Shown: positions 17,364-25,660 of the stretch, piece by piece
Layout: every line of letters begins with the position of its first letter
Numbering within the stretch: the stretch's first letter is position 1
From: Rhodococcus sp. IEGM 1379
GTDB lineage: Bacteria > Actinomycetota > Actinomycetes > Mycobacteriales > Mycobacteriaceae
Assembly: GCF_030056815.1 (NCBI RefSeq)
Contig: NZ_JASHKR010000010.1
Coordinates: forward strand, 1 to 64,000
Reading direction: 5' to 3'
DNA: 64,000 nt
Position numbers and translations under genes: made by a program
Notes under the pieces: model-generated
Seen by the model: the letters and a program-made list of their open reading frames with translations, nothing else
What the model was told of the DNA's origin: nothing
Database searches by the model: none

Positions 17364-18185
17364 GTGTCGAGAGGTAGTGCGGTTGAGTTTCGAGAACTGG
17401 TCGATACCCGCGAAATAGCCGATCTCTCTGCAGTTTTCGACGAGATCTGGGCGACTAGTCCCGGACCGGCGCATTTCGGCACGGCGATGCTCGTTGCGCT
17501 TCATCACGGTGGTCACTACGTAGTGGGAGCCTTTTCCGACGGCGAAATGATCGGCGGGTGCGTCGGATTCTTCGTCGAACCTCTCGGCGAAGTTCTGCAC
17601 TCACACATTGCCGGAGTTCTCCCGGGGCACGCCGGCAAGGGAATCGGCCGTGAACTCAAGCATCACCAGCGAGACTGGTGCATCGAGCGCGGCGTCAGAA
17701 CGATCCGTTGGACTTTCGACCCACTCGTCGCACGAAATGCCTACTTCAACATCCAGCGCCTCGGTGCTGAACCTGCCGAATACAATCCGGATTTCTACGG
17801 ATCGATGGCAGACGGTATCAATGCCGGCGATGCCAGCGATCGTATGCTGGTGAGTTGGGACCTCAACGCCGAAGTGTCTCCGAGTTCCACTGTGGCCCTG
17901 GATGATAGATTCAAAATACTCCAACCCGCCGAAGACGGTATGCCTCGGATGGTCCCGATCCCGTCTGACTGCACCGACATCGCAGTGGGAATACCCCGGG
18001 ACATAGAGCATCTGAGAACAATCGACCGCGCCTCTGCTTTCGCCTGGCGACACGCACTTCGCGAGCACCTCGAGCCACTCATTGCCTCGAAAGTATGGCA
18101 ATCGACCGGATTCGACCCCAGCGGCTATTACACGTTCACTAAAATCTGCGAGATTACCGGAGAAGAGCAAGTCCATGCATATTGA
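17364..18185 (+). CDS. GNAT acyltransferase, COG3375 type (candidate D-amino-acid N-succinyltransferase), copy 1
   Basis: The 273-residue protein has a GNAT core: HYVVGAFSDGEMIGGCVGFF, then GVLPGHAGKGIGRELKHHQRDW as the acyl-CoA loop. It then carries the distinctive RTIRWTFDPLVARNAYFNIQRLGA of the COG3375 family. In Geobacillus such a GNAT, encoded beside an N-succinylamino-acid racemase, succinylates D-amino acids to start irreversible D-to-L conversion. The same pairing exists here: the racemase gene starts 11 nt before this gene ends. GTG 17364 follows AAGGGGA. The 117-nt gap after the ATPase gene may hold a weak hairpin. Acyl donor and acceptor are inferred. Confidence 0.82.
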   Translation: MSRGSAVEFRELVDTREIADLSAVFDEIWATSPGPAHFGTAMLVALHHGGHYVVGAFSDGEMIGGCVGFFVEPLGEVLHSHIAGVLPGHAGKGIGRELKHHQRDWCIERGVRTIRWTFDPLVARNAYFNIQRLGAEPAEYNPDFYGSMADGINAGDASDRMLVSWDLNAEVSPSSTVALDDRFKILQPAEDGMPRMVPIPSDCTDIAVGIPRDIEHLRTIDRASAFAWRHALREHLEPLIASKVWQSTGFDPSGYYTFTKICEITGEEQVHAY

Positions 18186-19308
18186 GTCCGTCGAATTGCG
18201 CGAACTGCGCATCCCTCTCGTCTCCCCCTTCACCACGTCCTTCAGCACCCAACTCGAACGCAACACCCTCGTCCTGAAAGTGACCGGCACGACGGAGGGC
18301 CCCAACGGTCCGGTCGAAACTGTCGGATGGGGCGAGTGCGGTTCGCTGAGCGATCCTTACTACAACTCGGAGTACACGGCCGGGGCACGAACGATGCTGC
18401 GCGAGTACCTCGTTCCCACTCTTCGTAAGTCGCAGACGAACCAGCCACTGTCCGCCGAGACGGTCGGTAGCGTGCTCCACGGCATCATCGGTCACCAGAT
18501 GTCCAAGTCATCCATCGAAATGGCGATCCTCGACGCCGAACTGCGTGCTCGCGGACAGTCATTCGCCCGTTACCTCGGCGCGACCCGCACCCGCGTCCCG
18601 TCCGGTGTGTCCGTCGGCATTCAGGACAGCATTCCGCAGTTGCTTGAGACCGTCGGCAATTATCTTTCGCAGGGTTACGTGCGAATCAAGCTGAAGATCA
18701 AGCCGGGCTGGGACATCGCTCCCGTCGAAGCCGTGCGCAAGGAATTCGGCTACGACGTGCCGCTGCAGGTCGACGCGAATGCCGCGTACACCCTCGTCGA
18801 TACCCAATTACTGCGCCGGCTGGACGAATTCGCGCTGCTGCTCATCGAGCAGCCGCTTGCTGAGGACGATCTGGTGCAGCACGCCAAGCTCGCGCAGACC
18901 CTGTCGACTCCGATCTGCCTCGACGAGTCAGTCGAGTCGGCCAAGGATGCCGCCGACGCGATCACGCTCGGCGCCGCTTCGGTAATCAACATCAAGCCGA
19001 GTCGTGTCGGCGGATACCTGGAAGCCAAGCGCATCCATGATCTCGCCTCCGCACACGGTATTGCGGTGTGGTGCGGGGGAATGCTCGAGACCGGTATCGG
19101 CCGCGCAGCCAACACCGCTCTCGCTGCCCTGGACGGATTCACACTGCCCGGCGACATCTCGGCCTCGGACCGCTTCTACAAGGAAGACATCACCGAGCCG
19201 TTCGTCATCGAAGACGGCCACATCGCGGTGCCGCAGGGCCCCGGTTTCGGCGTGACGCCGCGCGAGGACGTCATGGAGCGCTTCACCGTCGGAACCGAGA
19301 TTCTCTAA
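18175..19308 (+). CDS. Enolase-superfamily N-acylamino-acid racemase / OSBS-like, copy 1
   Basis: A 377-residue enzyme of the MLE subgroup, OSBS/N-succinylamino-acid racemase family. It shows the full catalytic set: KLK base pair (near 171/173), metal ligands D in DANAAYT (near 199), E in IEQPL (near 225) and D in LDES (near 249), and the second base K in NIKPSRVGGY (near 273). These sit almost where NSAR enzymes have them. Start ATG 18175 lies inside the end of the GNAT gene. Menaquinone OSBS is an alternative, but pairing with GNAT and no men genes nearby favour racemisation of N-acyl amino acids. Second copy at 29329. Confidence 0.87.
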   Translation: MHIESVELRELRIPLVSPFTTSFSTQLERNTLVLKVTGTTEGPNGPVETVGWGECGSLSDPYYNSEYTAGARTMLREYLVPTLRKSQTNQPLSAETVGSVLHGIIGHQMSKSSIEMAILDAELRARGQSFARYLGATRTRVPSGVSVGIQDSIPQLLETVGNYLSQGYVRIKLKIKPGWDIAPVEAVRKEFGYDVPLQVDANAAYTLVDTQLLRRLDEFALLLIEQPLAEDDLVQHAKLAQTLSTPICLDESVESAKDAADAITLGAASVINIKPSRVGGYLEAKRIHDLASAHGIAVWCGGMLETGIGRAANTALAALDGFTLPGDISASDRFYKEDITEPFVIEDGHIAVPQGPGFGVTPREDVMERFTVGTEIL

Positions 19309-19315
19309 GTTCCAC

Positions 19316-19366
19316 AACTGAAACAGCCACCTCAACTGTCATCCAGTGGAGGTGGCTGTTTCAGTT
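19316..19366. terminator. Strong bidirectional terminator, 18-bp stem
   Basis: The arm AACTGAAACAGCCACCTC pairs exactly with GAGGTGGCTGTTTCAGTT around a 15-base loop that can itself pair (ACTG/CAGT). It separates the convergent transport/racemase operon (+) from the alpha/beta hydrolase (-). Confidence 0.85.
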
Positions 19367-19383
19367 CGTGTCGGTGGGTGAGC

Positions 19384-20331
19384 CTAGTTCAGTTCGTCCA
19401 TGAACGTCGTGAAGTGTTCGACGATCTCCTTCGATTTGGTGTGGTGCAGGTAGTGGTCCCCCTCGAGCAGCACCAACTCACCATGATCGACGGATGCTGC
19501 CTGCCCTTCGTGCAGCGCTGTCCAACCCTCGACCTTCGAATTCTGTACAGCAAACAACAGAATCGGAAGATCGACGGGGAACGTCTTGCCGATCGACGCA
19601 GCGAAGTTGCTGGAGAGATGGTCCATCTCGTTGAGGTACGTGTCGCTGAAGTTGTTCTTCGCGACCAGACGGCTCATTTCTTCCTTCTCCGCGTCATCGA
19701 GGTACGCATCTGTTTCGTCGTTACCCGCGAGCTTGGCCAGAACGTCGGAGAAGCCCAATTGCTTTGCAACTCTGAATACTCCGATCGGAAACTTCGTGTC
19801 CATGTTCGGCTGCCCCGGGACACTGCTGTCGATTCCCACGAAAGCGGTGACTTCGTCGCGGTACTTCTCGGTGTAGTCCAGCGCATAGATTCCGGTGACG
19901 GAGTGACCCATGAGGATGTACTGATCGATCCCCAGAGACTCCACAGTCGCATGTATCTCTTCGACGATGTTCTCGGTCGTCCGGCCCTTGTCCGTTGCGT
20001 CGCTGTATCCGTAGCCGAAGGGCTCGATCGTAACGACCCGATAGTCAGGCGCCAGTTCGTCGATCAGCGGTTTGAAGTCGAGAATCGGTGAGGACGTTCC
20101 GAACCCGGGTAGCAGCACGACGGTCTGATCGCCATTGCCGCGGATCGAGACGCTCATGTTCTTTCCGTCGACGGACACGAACTGATTGCCCGCTTCCCCG
20201 GTCGGGACGCTCGCCTTGCTGGAACCGATGTTGATCACGAACGCAATGGAAACCAGGACAACCAAAACAACGGATACCGAAGCAAGAGCTTTCAGTGCAA
20301 CAGTTCGAATCTTCTTCATTTTCATCCTCAT
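19384..20331 (-). CDS. Membrane-anchored alpha/beta hydrolase
   Basis: A 315-residue protein with one N-terminal hydrophobic anchor (ALKALASVSVVLVVLVSIAFVINI) and an alpha/beta-hydrolase domain. The oxyanion region is LLPGFGTSSPILDF, the nucleophile is Ser in GHSVTG, and the late His is in GDHYLHH. The serine hydrolase domain would face outside the membrane. Three in-frame ATGs (20331, 20325, 20319) are possible; AGGATGAA favours the last. It follows the M19 dipeptidase gene by 20 nt, probably in one transcript. Substrate unknown; a peptidase, esterase or amidase would all fit. Confidence 0.78.
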   Translation of the reverse strand: MRMKMKKIRTVALKALASVSVVLVVLVSIAFVINIGSSKASVPTGEAGNQFVSVDGKNMSVSIRGNGDQTVVLLPGFGTSSPILDFKPLIDELAPDYRVVTIEPFGYGYSDATDKGRTTENIVEEIHATVESLGIDQYILMGHSVTGIYALDYTEKYRDEVTAFVGIDSSVPGQPNMDTKFPIGVFRVAKQLGFSDVLAKLAGNDETDAYLDDAEKEEMSRLVAKNNFSDTYLNEMDHLSSNFAASIGKTFPVDLPILLFAVQNSKVEGWTALHEGQAASVDHGELVLLEGDHYLHHTKSKEIVEHFTTFMDELN

Positions 20332-20351
20332 CTTCTCGGTCGTCGATACAT

Positions 20352-21431
20352 CTAGGAAAGGCTCGATATCGAGGCCACGCTGGTCTCGTCGAGCACACGC
20401 AACACGTTGTTGCCCATGAGCTTTGCCAAGTCTTCCGCACACCAACCACGTTCGGCCAGTCGGTCGATCAACACCGCGAAACCAGATACGTCCTGCATAC
20501 CGTCCGGAAAGTCGTCGAATCCGTCGTAGTCGCTACCGAGTCCGATGTGGTCGATGCCCGCGACGTCCCGGGCATGCTCGACGTGATCGGCGAGATGGTC
20601 CACCGTCATCGCCGGCCGAGGGCCGACCCGTCCGCCCTTGAACCAATCGTTGTACTCGACAGAAAGGAACATGGGCACAAACGCGATCATGATGACCCCG
20701 CCGTTGGCCACGAGAAGTCGCATGACCTCGTCGGGAACGTTGCGTGGGTGGCCACACAACTCCGAACAGGATGAATGACTGAAGATCACCGGCGCCGACG
20801 ACGTCTCGATGGCGTCGCGCATCGTCTCCGTCGAGACGTGCGACAGATCTACGAGCACACCCAACCGGTTCATTTCGCGCACGATCTCCCGGCCGAAGTC
20901 GGTGAGACCGCCGTGTACTCGCGTATCCGTCGCGGAGTCTGCCCAACCGGTGTTGCCGTTGTGCGTGAGAGTCATGTACCGAAGGCCAAGGCGCGCCATC
21001 ATTCTCAAGACGCCCAGAGAACTGCCGATGCTGTGACCACCCTCCGCACCGAGCAAGGACGCGATGCGGCCCTCGCTCCAGATACGACGCACGTCGTCAC
21101 CGGTTCGCGCGAATTCGAATGTATCCGGATACCGCTCGATCATCCGATACACGTAGTCGATCTGTTCGAGTGTGTACTGAACCGCCTCGGCCTCGGTCAT
21201 GTCGCACGGGGCATAGACCGACCAAAACTGCGCACCGACACCCCCACGCCCGAGTTTCTCGATATCGGTTTGGAAGTCGGAATCCTTCTCGAGATTTTCC
21301 ACTGAGTAGCCCGCGGTCTCGCGAGCCGTCCACGCAAGATCGTTGTGACCGTCGATGACCGGCGCGAGGCCATAAGCATCCAGGGCTGCCGGGTGATTTA
21401 CATCCGGAAAGGGAGCGAGCGGTTTCAGCAT
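20352..21431 (-). CDS. Membrane dipeptidase (renal dipeptidase family, M19)
   Basis: A 359-residue zinc peptidase of family M19. Zinc-ligand motifs are HND in IDGHNDLAW, Glu in LLGAEGGHSIG, and the His residues in FSHSSCSELCGHPRNV. The tail motif IDHIGLGSDYDGFDDFPDGMQD is also present. Bacterial members cleave dipeptides and tolerate D-residues at the C-terminal position; some open beta-lactams. No signal peptide, so likely cytosolic. ATG 21431 with GAGGAAAAATC upstream is preferred over the longer frame to 21485. It fits the island as the enzyme for L-D dipeptides. Confidence 0.9.
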   Translation of the reverse strand: MLKPLAPFPDVNHPAALDAYGLAPVIDGHNDLAWTARETAGYSVENLEKDSDFQTDIEKLGRGGVGAQFWSVYAPCDMTEAEAVQYTLEQIDYVYRMIERYPDTFEFARTGDDVRRIWSEGRIASLLGAEGGHSIGSSLGVLRMMARLGLRYMTLTHNGNTGWADSATDTRVHGGLTDFGREIVREMNRLGVLVDLSHVSTETMRDAIETSSAPVIFSHSSCSELCGHPRNVPDEVMRLLVANGGVIMIAFVPMFLSVEYNDWFKGGRVGPRPAMTVDHLADHVEHARDVAGIDHIGLGSDYDGFDDFPDGMQDVSGFAVLIDRLAERGWCAEDLAKLMGNNVLRVLDETSVASISSLS

Positions 21432-21455
21432 GATTTTTCCTCGAGAAAGTAGTGG

Positions 21456-21492
21456 GGGCAGGTCGAGGGCCCTCATCGCCCTCAACCTGCCC
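21456..21492. terminator. Hairpin between S12 hydrolase and M19 genes
   Basis: A 15-bp stem with one mismatch (GGGCAGGTCGAGGGC against GCCCTCAACCTGCCC) and a 7-base loop. It lies 36 nt after the stop of the S12 hydrolase and 25 nt before the M19 start, so it may terminate or attenuate transcription between them. Confidence 0.6.
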
Positions 21493-21528
21493 GAGATTCA
21501 GTGAACGGAGAGAATCATCTCGCCGCAG

Positions 21529-22923
21529 CTATTCCGAGATCTTCTTGAAAAGTCTTGTCATGTAAAGATATTCCTCACCATCGATCGTGAGATGAGCCAT
21601 CTCACCCGAGGCACTCTCATTGCTGATCGCAAACCGGGAAGCAGACAACGGTACGACCTTGGTCGGCGGCGACGGGGGCTCACCGTCGATTTCAACCTTG
21701 GCGAAGTTCTGGATGTGGAATCCATCGTCGTCGGCACGCGTGAGTTCGATTCGCACGGTTGTCGATTCATACGTTCCGAGAATGGGCGACAAATCTATGT
21801 CGGCAGCATCCGATTCGGACTTCGGCTCGGGCAGAATGAGACCGAACTCCTGGGCGATCTCTTTCTCGATGTCGTGAGCGAGGGCTCCACCGCCACGCGA
21901 ATTCGTGACGACCGCCATGGCCAGGCCGAGCTCGGGGAACGTGTGGAATCGGGTGATCTGGCCGATCGTCGCACCGCCGTGCTGCGCGGACGTGACTCCG
22001 CCCCAGTCAGACAGAATCCAGCCCAGACCCCAGGCCTGGTCGACGCTCGACACCGCTGTCAGGTCGAATTGCGGGGCGCGCATGAGGCGCGCGGATTCTT
22101 CGGACAGGATGCGCTCGCCCGTCAACGCCAGGCCGTCACGCATGTGTGCAGCACCGAACGTCAGCAGAGAGCTGACGGAACCAATGATGATGCCCGCCGG
22201 TCCGATACCGCGTGGGAGCATCCACTGCTTCGTCGGAATCACCGTCTCTGGTGACGTCCGATCGGGGTTGGCCACGTGGCCGACGGCGGTGCGGAACAGC
22301 GGGGCGTCCTTGGCCTTGGTGATGATGTGCGTCAATCCGATTGGCTTCCAGAGGTATTCGGCCAACGCCTCGTCCCACGTCATCTCACGAAGGACCTCGA
22401 CGACGCGGCCGGCCACTGCGAAACCGGCGTTGCTGTAGCTGAGGTGCCCGCCAGGCTTGGTGACGCTGATCGCCGTTGCAAGTTCGTCGACGTACTTCTC
22501 GACGCAGTCGTCACCGTCGCCGGTGTCGTTGAACAGGTCTCCGTCGATGCCGCTGGTGTGCGTCAGCAACTGGCGGATCGTGATTTCCTTCGTATTCGAC
22601 AGGTCCGCGATCGTGAACTCCGGAAGAACTTCCACCACGAGGGTGTCCAGCGTCAGCTTGCCCTCGTCGACGAGCTGCATGATCAGAGTTGTCGTCCAGA
22701 TCTTGCTTGCCGATCCGTACTGGAACAGTGTGTCGGCATCGACGTCGACGCGGGTGGTCAAGCTGGTCAGTCCGGTGGTGATCACGCGGATATCCGCAGT
22801 TCCGTCTTCGCCCAGGGCGATCACACCCACCTGGGCGCCCGGCACCGAATGCTTCTCAGCCAGTTCGTCGAGGCGTGCCTGCCATTTCGGCGCGACAAGT
22901 AGGTCTTTGGGCAATTCGGTCAC
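21529..22923 (-). CDS. Serine hydrolase of S12/beta-lactamase type, second copy
   Basis: A 464-residue cytosolic protein with YGSASK (Ser near 71), YSN in LSYSNAGF (near 164) and HGG in AQHGGATIG (near 316), followed by a small beta-rich C-terminal domain. It is more similar to the C-terminal half of the S9-S12 fusion (38696) than to the copy at 8455; both share SGIDGD/NGIDGD and DDCVEKYV/DDVVERYV. GTG 22923 with AAGGAG upstream is chosen; the frame itself runs to 23022. Likely a D-aminopeptidase or DD-peptidase-like enzyme. A short palindrome lies before the gene. Confidence 0.85.
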   Translation of the reverse strand: MTELPKDLLVAPKWQARLDELAEKHSVPGAQVGVIALGEDGTADIRVITTGLTSLTTRVDVDADTLFQYGSASKIWTTTLIMQLVDEGKLTLDTLVVEVLPEFTIADLSNTKEITIRQLLTHTSGIDGDLFNDTGDGDDCVEKYVDELATAISVTKPGGHLSYSNAGFAVAGRVVEVLREMTWDEALAEYLWKPIGLTHIITKAKDAPLFRTAVGHVANPDRTSPETVIPTKQWMLPRGIGPAGIIIGSVSSLLTFGAAHMRDGLALTGERILSEESARLMRAPQFDLTAVSSVDQAWGLGWILSDWGGVTSAQHGGATIGQITRFHTFPELGLAMAVVTNSRGGGALAHDIEKEIAQEFGLILPEPKSESDAADIDLSPILGTYESTTVRIELTRADDDGFHIQNFAKVEIDGEPPSPPTKVVPLSASRFAISNESASGEMAHLTIDGEEYLYMTRLFKKISE

Positions 22924-22956
22924 TGGTCGAACTCCTTCGATCACGAAGTCAATGGC

Positions 22957-22971
22957 GTGGATGCGATCCAC
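22957..22971. promoter_or_regulatory. Short palindrome before S12 hydrolase gene
   Basis: GTGGATGCGATCCAC is a perfect 6-bp inverted repeat with a 3-base centre, 34 bases upstream of the GTG start. This is a plausible operator size, but no factor can be named. Confidence 0.35.
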
Positions 22972-23010
22972 CTTGTGATGCAAGACGTCTCGCAGAATCG
23001 GTCCGGCTAC

Positions 23011-23044
23011 GCCAGGTCTCACTCGCCAGGGAGTGAGACCTGGC
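23011..23044. terminator. Terminator hairpin after RidA operon
   Basis: A 14-bp perfect stem (GCCAGGTCTCACTC against GAGTGAGACCTGGC) with a 6-base loop lies about 150 nt beyond the stop of the minus-strand RidA gene. The intervening 23045-23197 shows nothing identifiable. Confidence 0.7.
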
Positions 23045-23197
23045 GGAAGGTAATACCATCAGTCGATGATCTCAGCGTGGTTGCAATTACGTCCTGGTCG
23101 ATTGCACTGAACTTGCACCCGAAAATGGTTCGATTCGACGAGCCTGATGTCAGCGACACTCGAAGACACCCTGCCGAGCCCGCCGTCGTGCAACCAG

Positions 23198-23680
23198 CTA
23201 TGAGAGTCCGTCGACGTCAATTTCGAAGACGAACTCGACCTCGACGGCGCAACCTCGAGGCAGTTCGGCCAGCCCGACCGCGGAACGTGCGTGCTGACCG
23301 GCATCACCGAAAACTTCACTGAGCAGGTCGGACGCTCCGTTGATGACCTGCGGTTGCAGTGTGAACCCAGCGCCGGACGCGACAAATCCGACGACCTTGA
23401 CGACACGGACGACCCGATCGAGGCCGACGAGCATGTCGACCGCAGCGAGGCCGTTGAGTGCACACAGTCGCGCCGCCGCGACGGCGTCCTCGACCGAAAC
23501 GTTCTCCCCCAGCTTGCCGGTACAGGTGCTGACGCCGTCCACTAGTGGTAGCTGCCCCGATGTAAAAACCAGGGTCCCGGTCTGCACAGCCGGCACGTAC
23601 GCGCCCGCAGGTGTCGCGACCGGCGGCAAGGTCAGGCGGAGATCTCGCATACGGTCGGTCCAGGTCGTTGTGCCGGTCAT
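23198..23680 (-). CDS. RidA (YjgF/YER057c/UK114) family protein
   Basis: A 160-residue RidA-family protein: VFTSGQLPLVDG near the N-terminus, then AARLCALNGLAAVDMLVGLDRVVRVVKVVGFVAS and a C-terminal GCAVEVEFVFEIDV. RidA enzymes deaminate reactive enamine/imine intermediates released when amino acids are dehydrated or oxidised. The canonical Arg near residue 105 appears to be absent or shifted, so this may belong to a related subgroup. Its ATG overlaps the FAD enzyme stop (ATGA), a hint that the two act in one pathway. Confidence 0.85.
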   Translation of the reverse strand: MTGTTTWTDRMRDLRLTLPPVATPAGAYVPAVQTGTLVFTSGQLPLVDGVSTCTGKLGENVSVEDAVAAARLCALNGLAAVDMLVGLDRVVRVVKVVGFVASGAGFTLQPQVINGASDLLSEVFGDAGQHARSAVGLAELPRGCAVEVEFVFEIDVDGLS

Positions 23681-25104
23681 CGGGCTACCTTTCGTTCGAG
23701 CTGTTTCGCTGAATTACCCTCGGAGTCAGATGATCCCGGGAGGATGTGCGGATTGAGCATGCCTGTCGGATCGAGCGCGGTACGGATCGAGGCCATCAGG
23801 TCGAGGTCCACGTCGCTCCGACCGAGTGTGATCCAGCGAGCCTTCGCACGGCCCACTCCGTGCTCGGCACTGATGCTGCCGTCATGTCGGGTAACCAAGC
23901 GAAGCACGAAGTCGGTGACGGCATCTCGTTGGTCGCCCGCGACGTCGAGCAGATTGACATGAATGTTGCCGTCGGCGATGTGCCCGAAGCAGATCGGGTA
24001 GATGCTGGGGAAATCGATGGCAAGTCCTGCGGTCAAGGCTTCGAGGAAGGGTTCTACTTCTCGCAGCGGTGTCGCGATGTCCAACTTCACTGGCGGGGTG
24101 GATGATTCGGCACTGACCGATTCGGTGTGGCTCTCACGGTACTGCCAAAGCTTTGTTGCCGGCCCAGTCTCGACGACGGCGTCGAGCAACATGCCGTTGG
24201 CGTCCGCGAGCACTCCGAGCAGGAGCGACTGCGCGTCCGTAGGCCCGGAGACCTCGACGAGTACGTAGAACGGCGCATCCGCGTCGAGCGGCAGCCGCAA
24301 CTGCCGATGCTTCCGGACCAGACCGATACCAGCGCGAGTCATCAGCTCGGCAGCTTCGAGGGTTAGTCCCGCGCGCTCGAGCCTGTGGATCAACTCCAGG
24401 CCTGCACCCACCGAGTCGACACCGATCATCACAACCTGTGTCCGAGCGGCCGGAATCACCAGACGCATCAGGACTCGGGTGACGACAGCGAGAGTGCCCT
24501 CGGCGCCGGTCAGCAGACCCGGCAGGTCGTAGCCGACATTGTCCTTGGTCAAGGCCTTCCATCTTGTGAGCACCCGACCGTCGGAGAGAACCGCTTCGAC
24601 GCCGAGCAGCCGTGATCGAGTGTTGCCGTACTTGATCATTCGCACGCCGCCCGCGTTAGTGGAGACGATCCCTCCGAGCGTCGCAGAATCACGCGAGGCC
24701 AGGTCGACACCGAGATCCAACCCGTGTTCGCGGACCGCCTGCTGCGCCTGCGCGACGGTGACGCCTGCGCCGGCCGCCAGCGTGCGACCGACCGGGTCGA
24801 TCTCCTCGATGGCGGCGAGGCGGGTCGTGCTGAGCACCACCTCACCTCGCATCGGAACCGACCCACCGACAAGACCGGTGTTGCCGCCCTGCGGCACGAC
24901 AGCGACGCCGGCGCGATGACAACAGGCCAAGACCGCGGAGACCTGTCGAGTATCGGCAGGCCTGACCACAGCGGTGGTGGCGCCGCGCCAGTGCCCTGTC
25001 CAGTCGGTCACATATCCCGCGACCGTGTCGCGATCTGTCAAGACGTTTGCCGGCCCGACGATGCGGGCGAGTTCGTCGACAAGCGTCGTGGTGCGCGTGG
25101 TCAC
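23677..25104 (-). CDS. FAD-linked oxidoreductase (D-lactate/D-2-hydroxyacid dehydrogenase type)
   Basis: A 475-residue flavoprotein of the VAO/GlcD family. The FAD_binding_4 domain includes VVPQGGNTGLVGGSVP and LGGIVSTNAGGVRMIKYGNTRSRLLGVEAVLSDG. The FAD-oxidase_C domain includes FGHIADGNIHVNLL and the terminal SISAEHGVGRAKARWI ... DPTGMLNPHILPG. Such enzymes oxidise D-lactate, D-2-hydroxyglutarate or related D-hydroxy acids. GTG 25104 with AGAGGA upstream is chosen; it overlaps the stop of the broken deacylase frame. Coupled to RidA downstream. The substrate could come from D-lactyl or D-hydroxyacid units in natural peptides. Confidence 0.87.
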   Translation of the reverse strand: MTTRTTTLVDELARIVGPANVLTDRDTVAGYVTDWTGHWRGATTAVVRPADTRQVSAVLACCHRAGVAVVPQGGNTGLVGGSVPMRGEVVLSTTRLAAIEEIDPVGRTLAAGAGVTVAQAQQAVREHGLDLGVDLASRDSATLGGIVSTNAGGVRMIKYGNTRSRLLGVEAVLSDGRVLTRWKALTKDNVGYDLPGLLTGAEGTLAVVTRVLMRLVIPAARTQVVMIGVDSVGAGLELIHRLERAGLTLEAAELMTRAGIGLVRKHRQLRLPLDADAPFYVLVEVSGPTDAQSLLLGVLADANGMLLDAVVETGPATKLWQYRESHTESVSAESSTPPVKLDIATPLREVEPFLEALTAGLAIDFPSIYPICFGHIADGNIHVNLLDVAGDQRDAVTDFVLRLVTRHDGSISAEHGVGRAKARWITLGRSDVDLDLMASIRTALDPTGMLNPHILPGSSDSEGNSAKQLERKVAR

Positions 25105-25456
25105 GGTGTGTTCCTCTCTAGGAGTCGCCCGCCACGGGCGAGCTGCCAGGGTGCGTCGAAGGTAGACGTGTCCTCGATGGTGTCGGGATCGAGGATCGCC
25201 ACGTCGGCAGCCGCGGAAGGCGCGAGAATGCCACGGTCGGTCACCCATCCTCGCTCAGCGCGTAGTTGACGATGCTCACCGAACCTTGATGTGCAGCAAG
25301 CACATCAAGGGCTGCGTCGACGGTCTCGGTGTCCAGGAACGGCCACGGACCGATCTCCGCGATCCGATCCCCGACGATGGCCACGTCCGCGGTTCGTCGT
25401 GGAGATCCGGTTCCGTCGATGACCGTTCCCCCGGCAATCGCGAAGTCGTAGTTCAT
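25101..25456 (-). pseudogene. Internally deleted N-acyl-D-amino-acid deacylase
   Basis: Fragments of a D-aminoacylase are visible in order on the minus strand. First comes the N-terminus MNYDFAIAGGTVIDGTGSPRRTADVAIVGDRIAEIG. Next is a late internal piece AALDVLAAHQGSVSIVNYALSEDG. After a stop and frame change comes the C-terminus GILAPSAAADVAILDPDTIEDTSTFDAPWQLARGGRLLE. Intact relatives have about 490-530 residues, so some 370 residues including the metal-binding HSHxD region are gone. The C-terminal remnant ends in the TGA that overlaps the FAD gene's GTG, preserving the old operon joint. An intact relative is at 33736. Confidence 0.8.
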
Positions 25457-25660
25457 GATATTTCCTAATGTGTCTCGATGGACATGATCAGCAGGTACAT
25501 CAGCGCCGACGGGGCCAGCAGGCACTGTCCGCTGATGAGCATGTTTTTGAGGATGATCGATCAACCGACCGTAGGGATCAGCCTTGAGCATGCCTCGGCG
25601 CACGCACGCAGTCCAAGTCACATTTCCGCTGATTCGATCGTCTTCACTTATAGTTGCAGC

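Noticed and set aside
18175-19308. Menaquinone-pathway o-succinylbenzoate synthase (menC)
   Set aside because: The fold family is the same, but no men gene is near, there are two copies, and both are coupled to COG3375 GNAT genes, which fits racemisation of N-acyl amino acids better.
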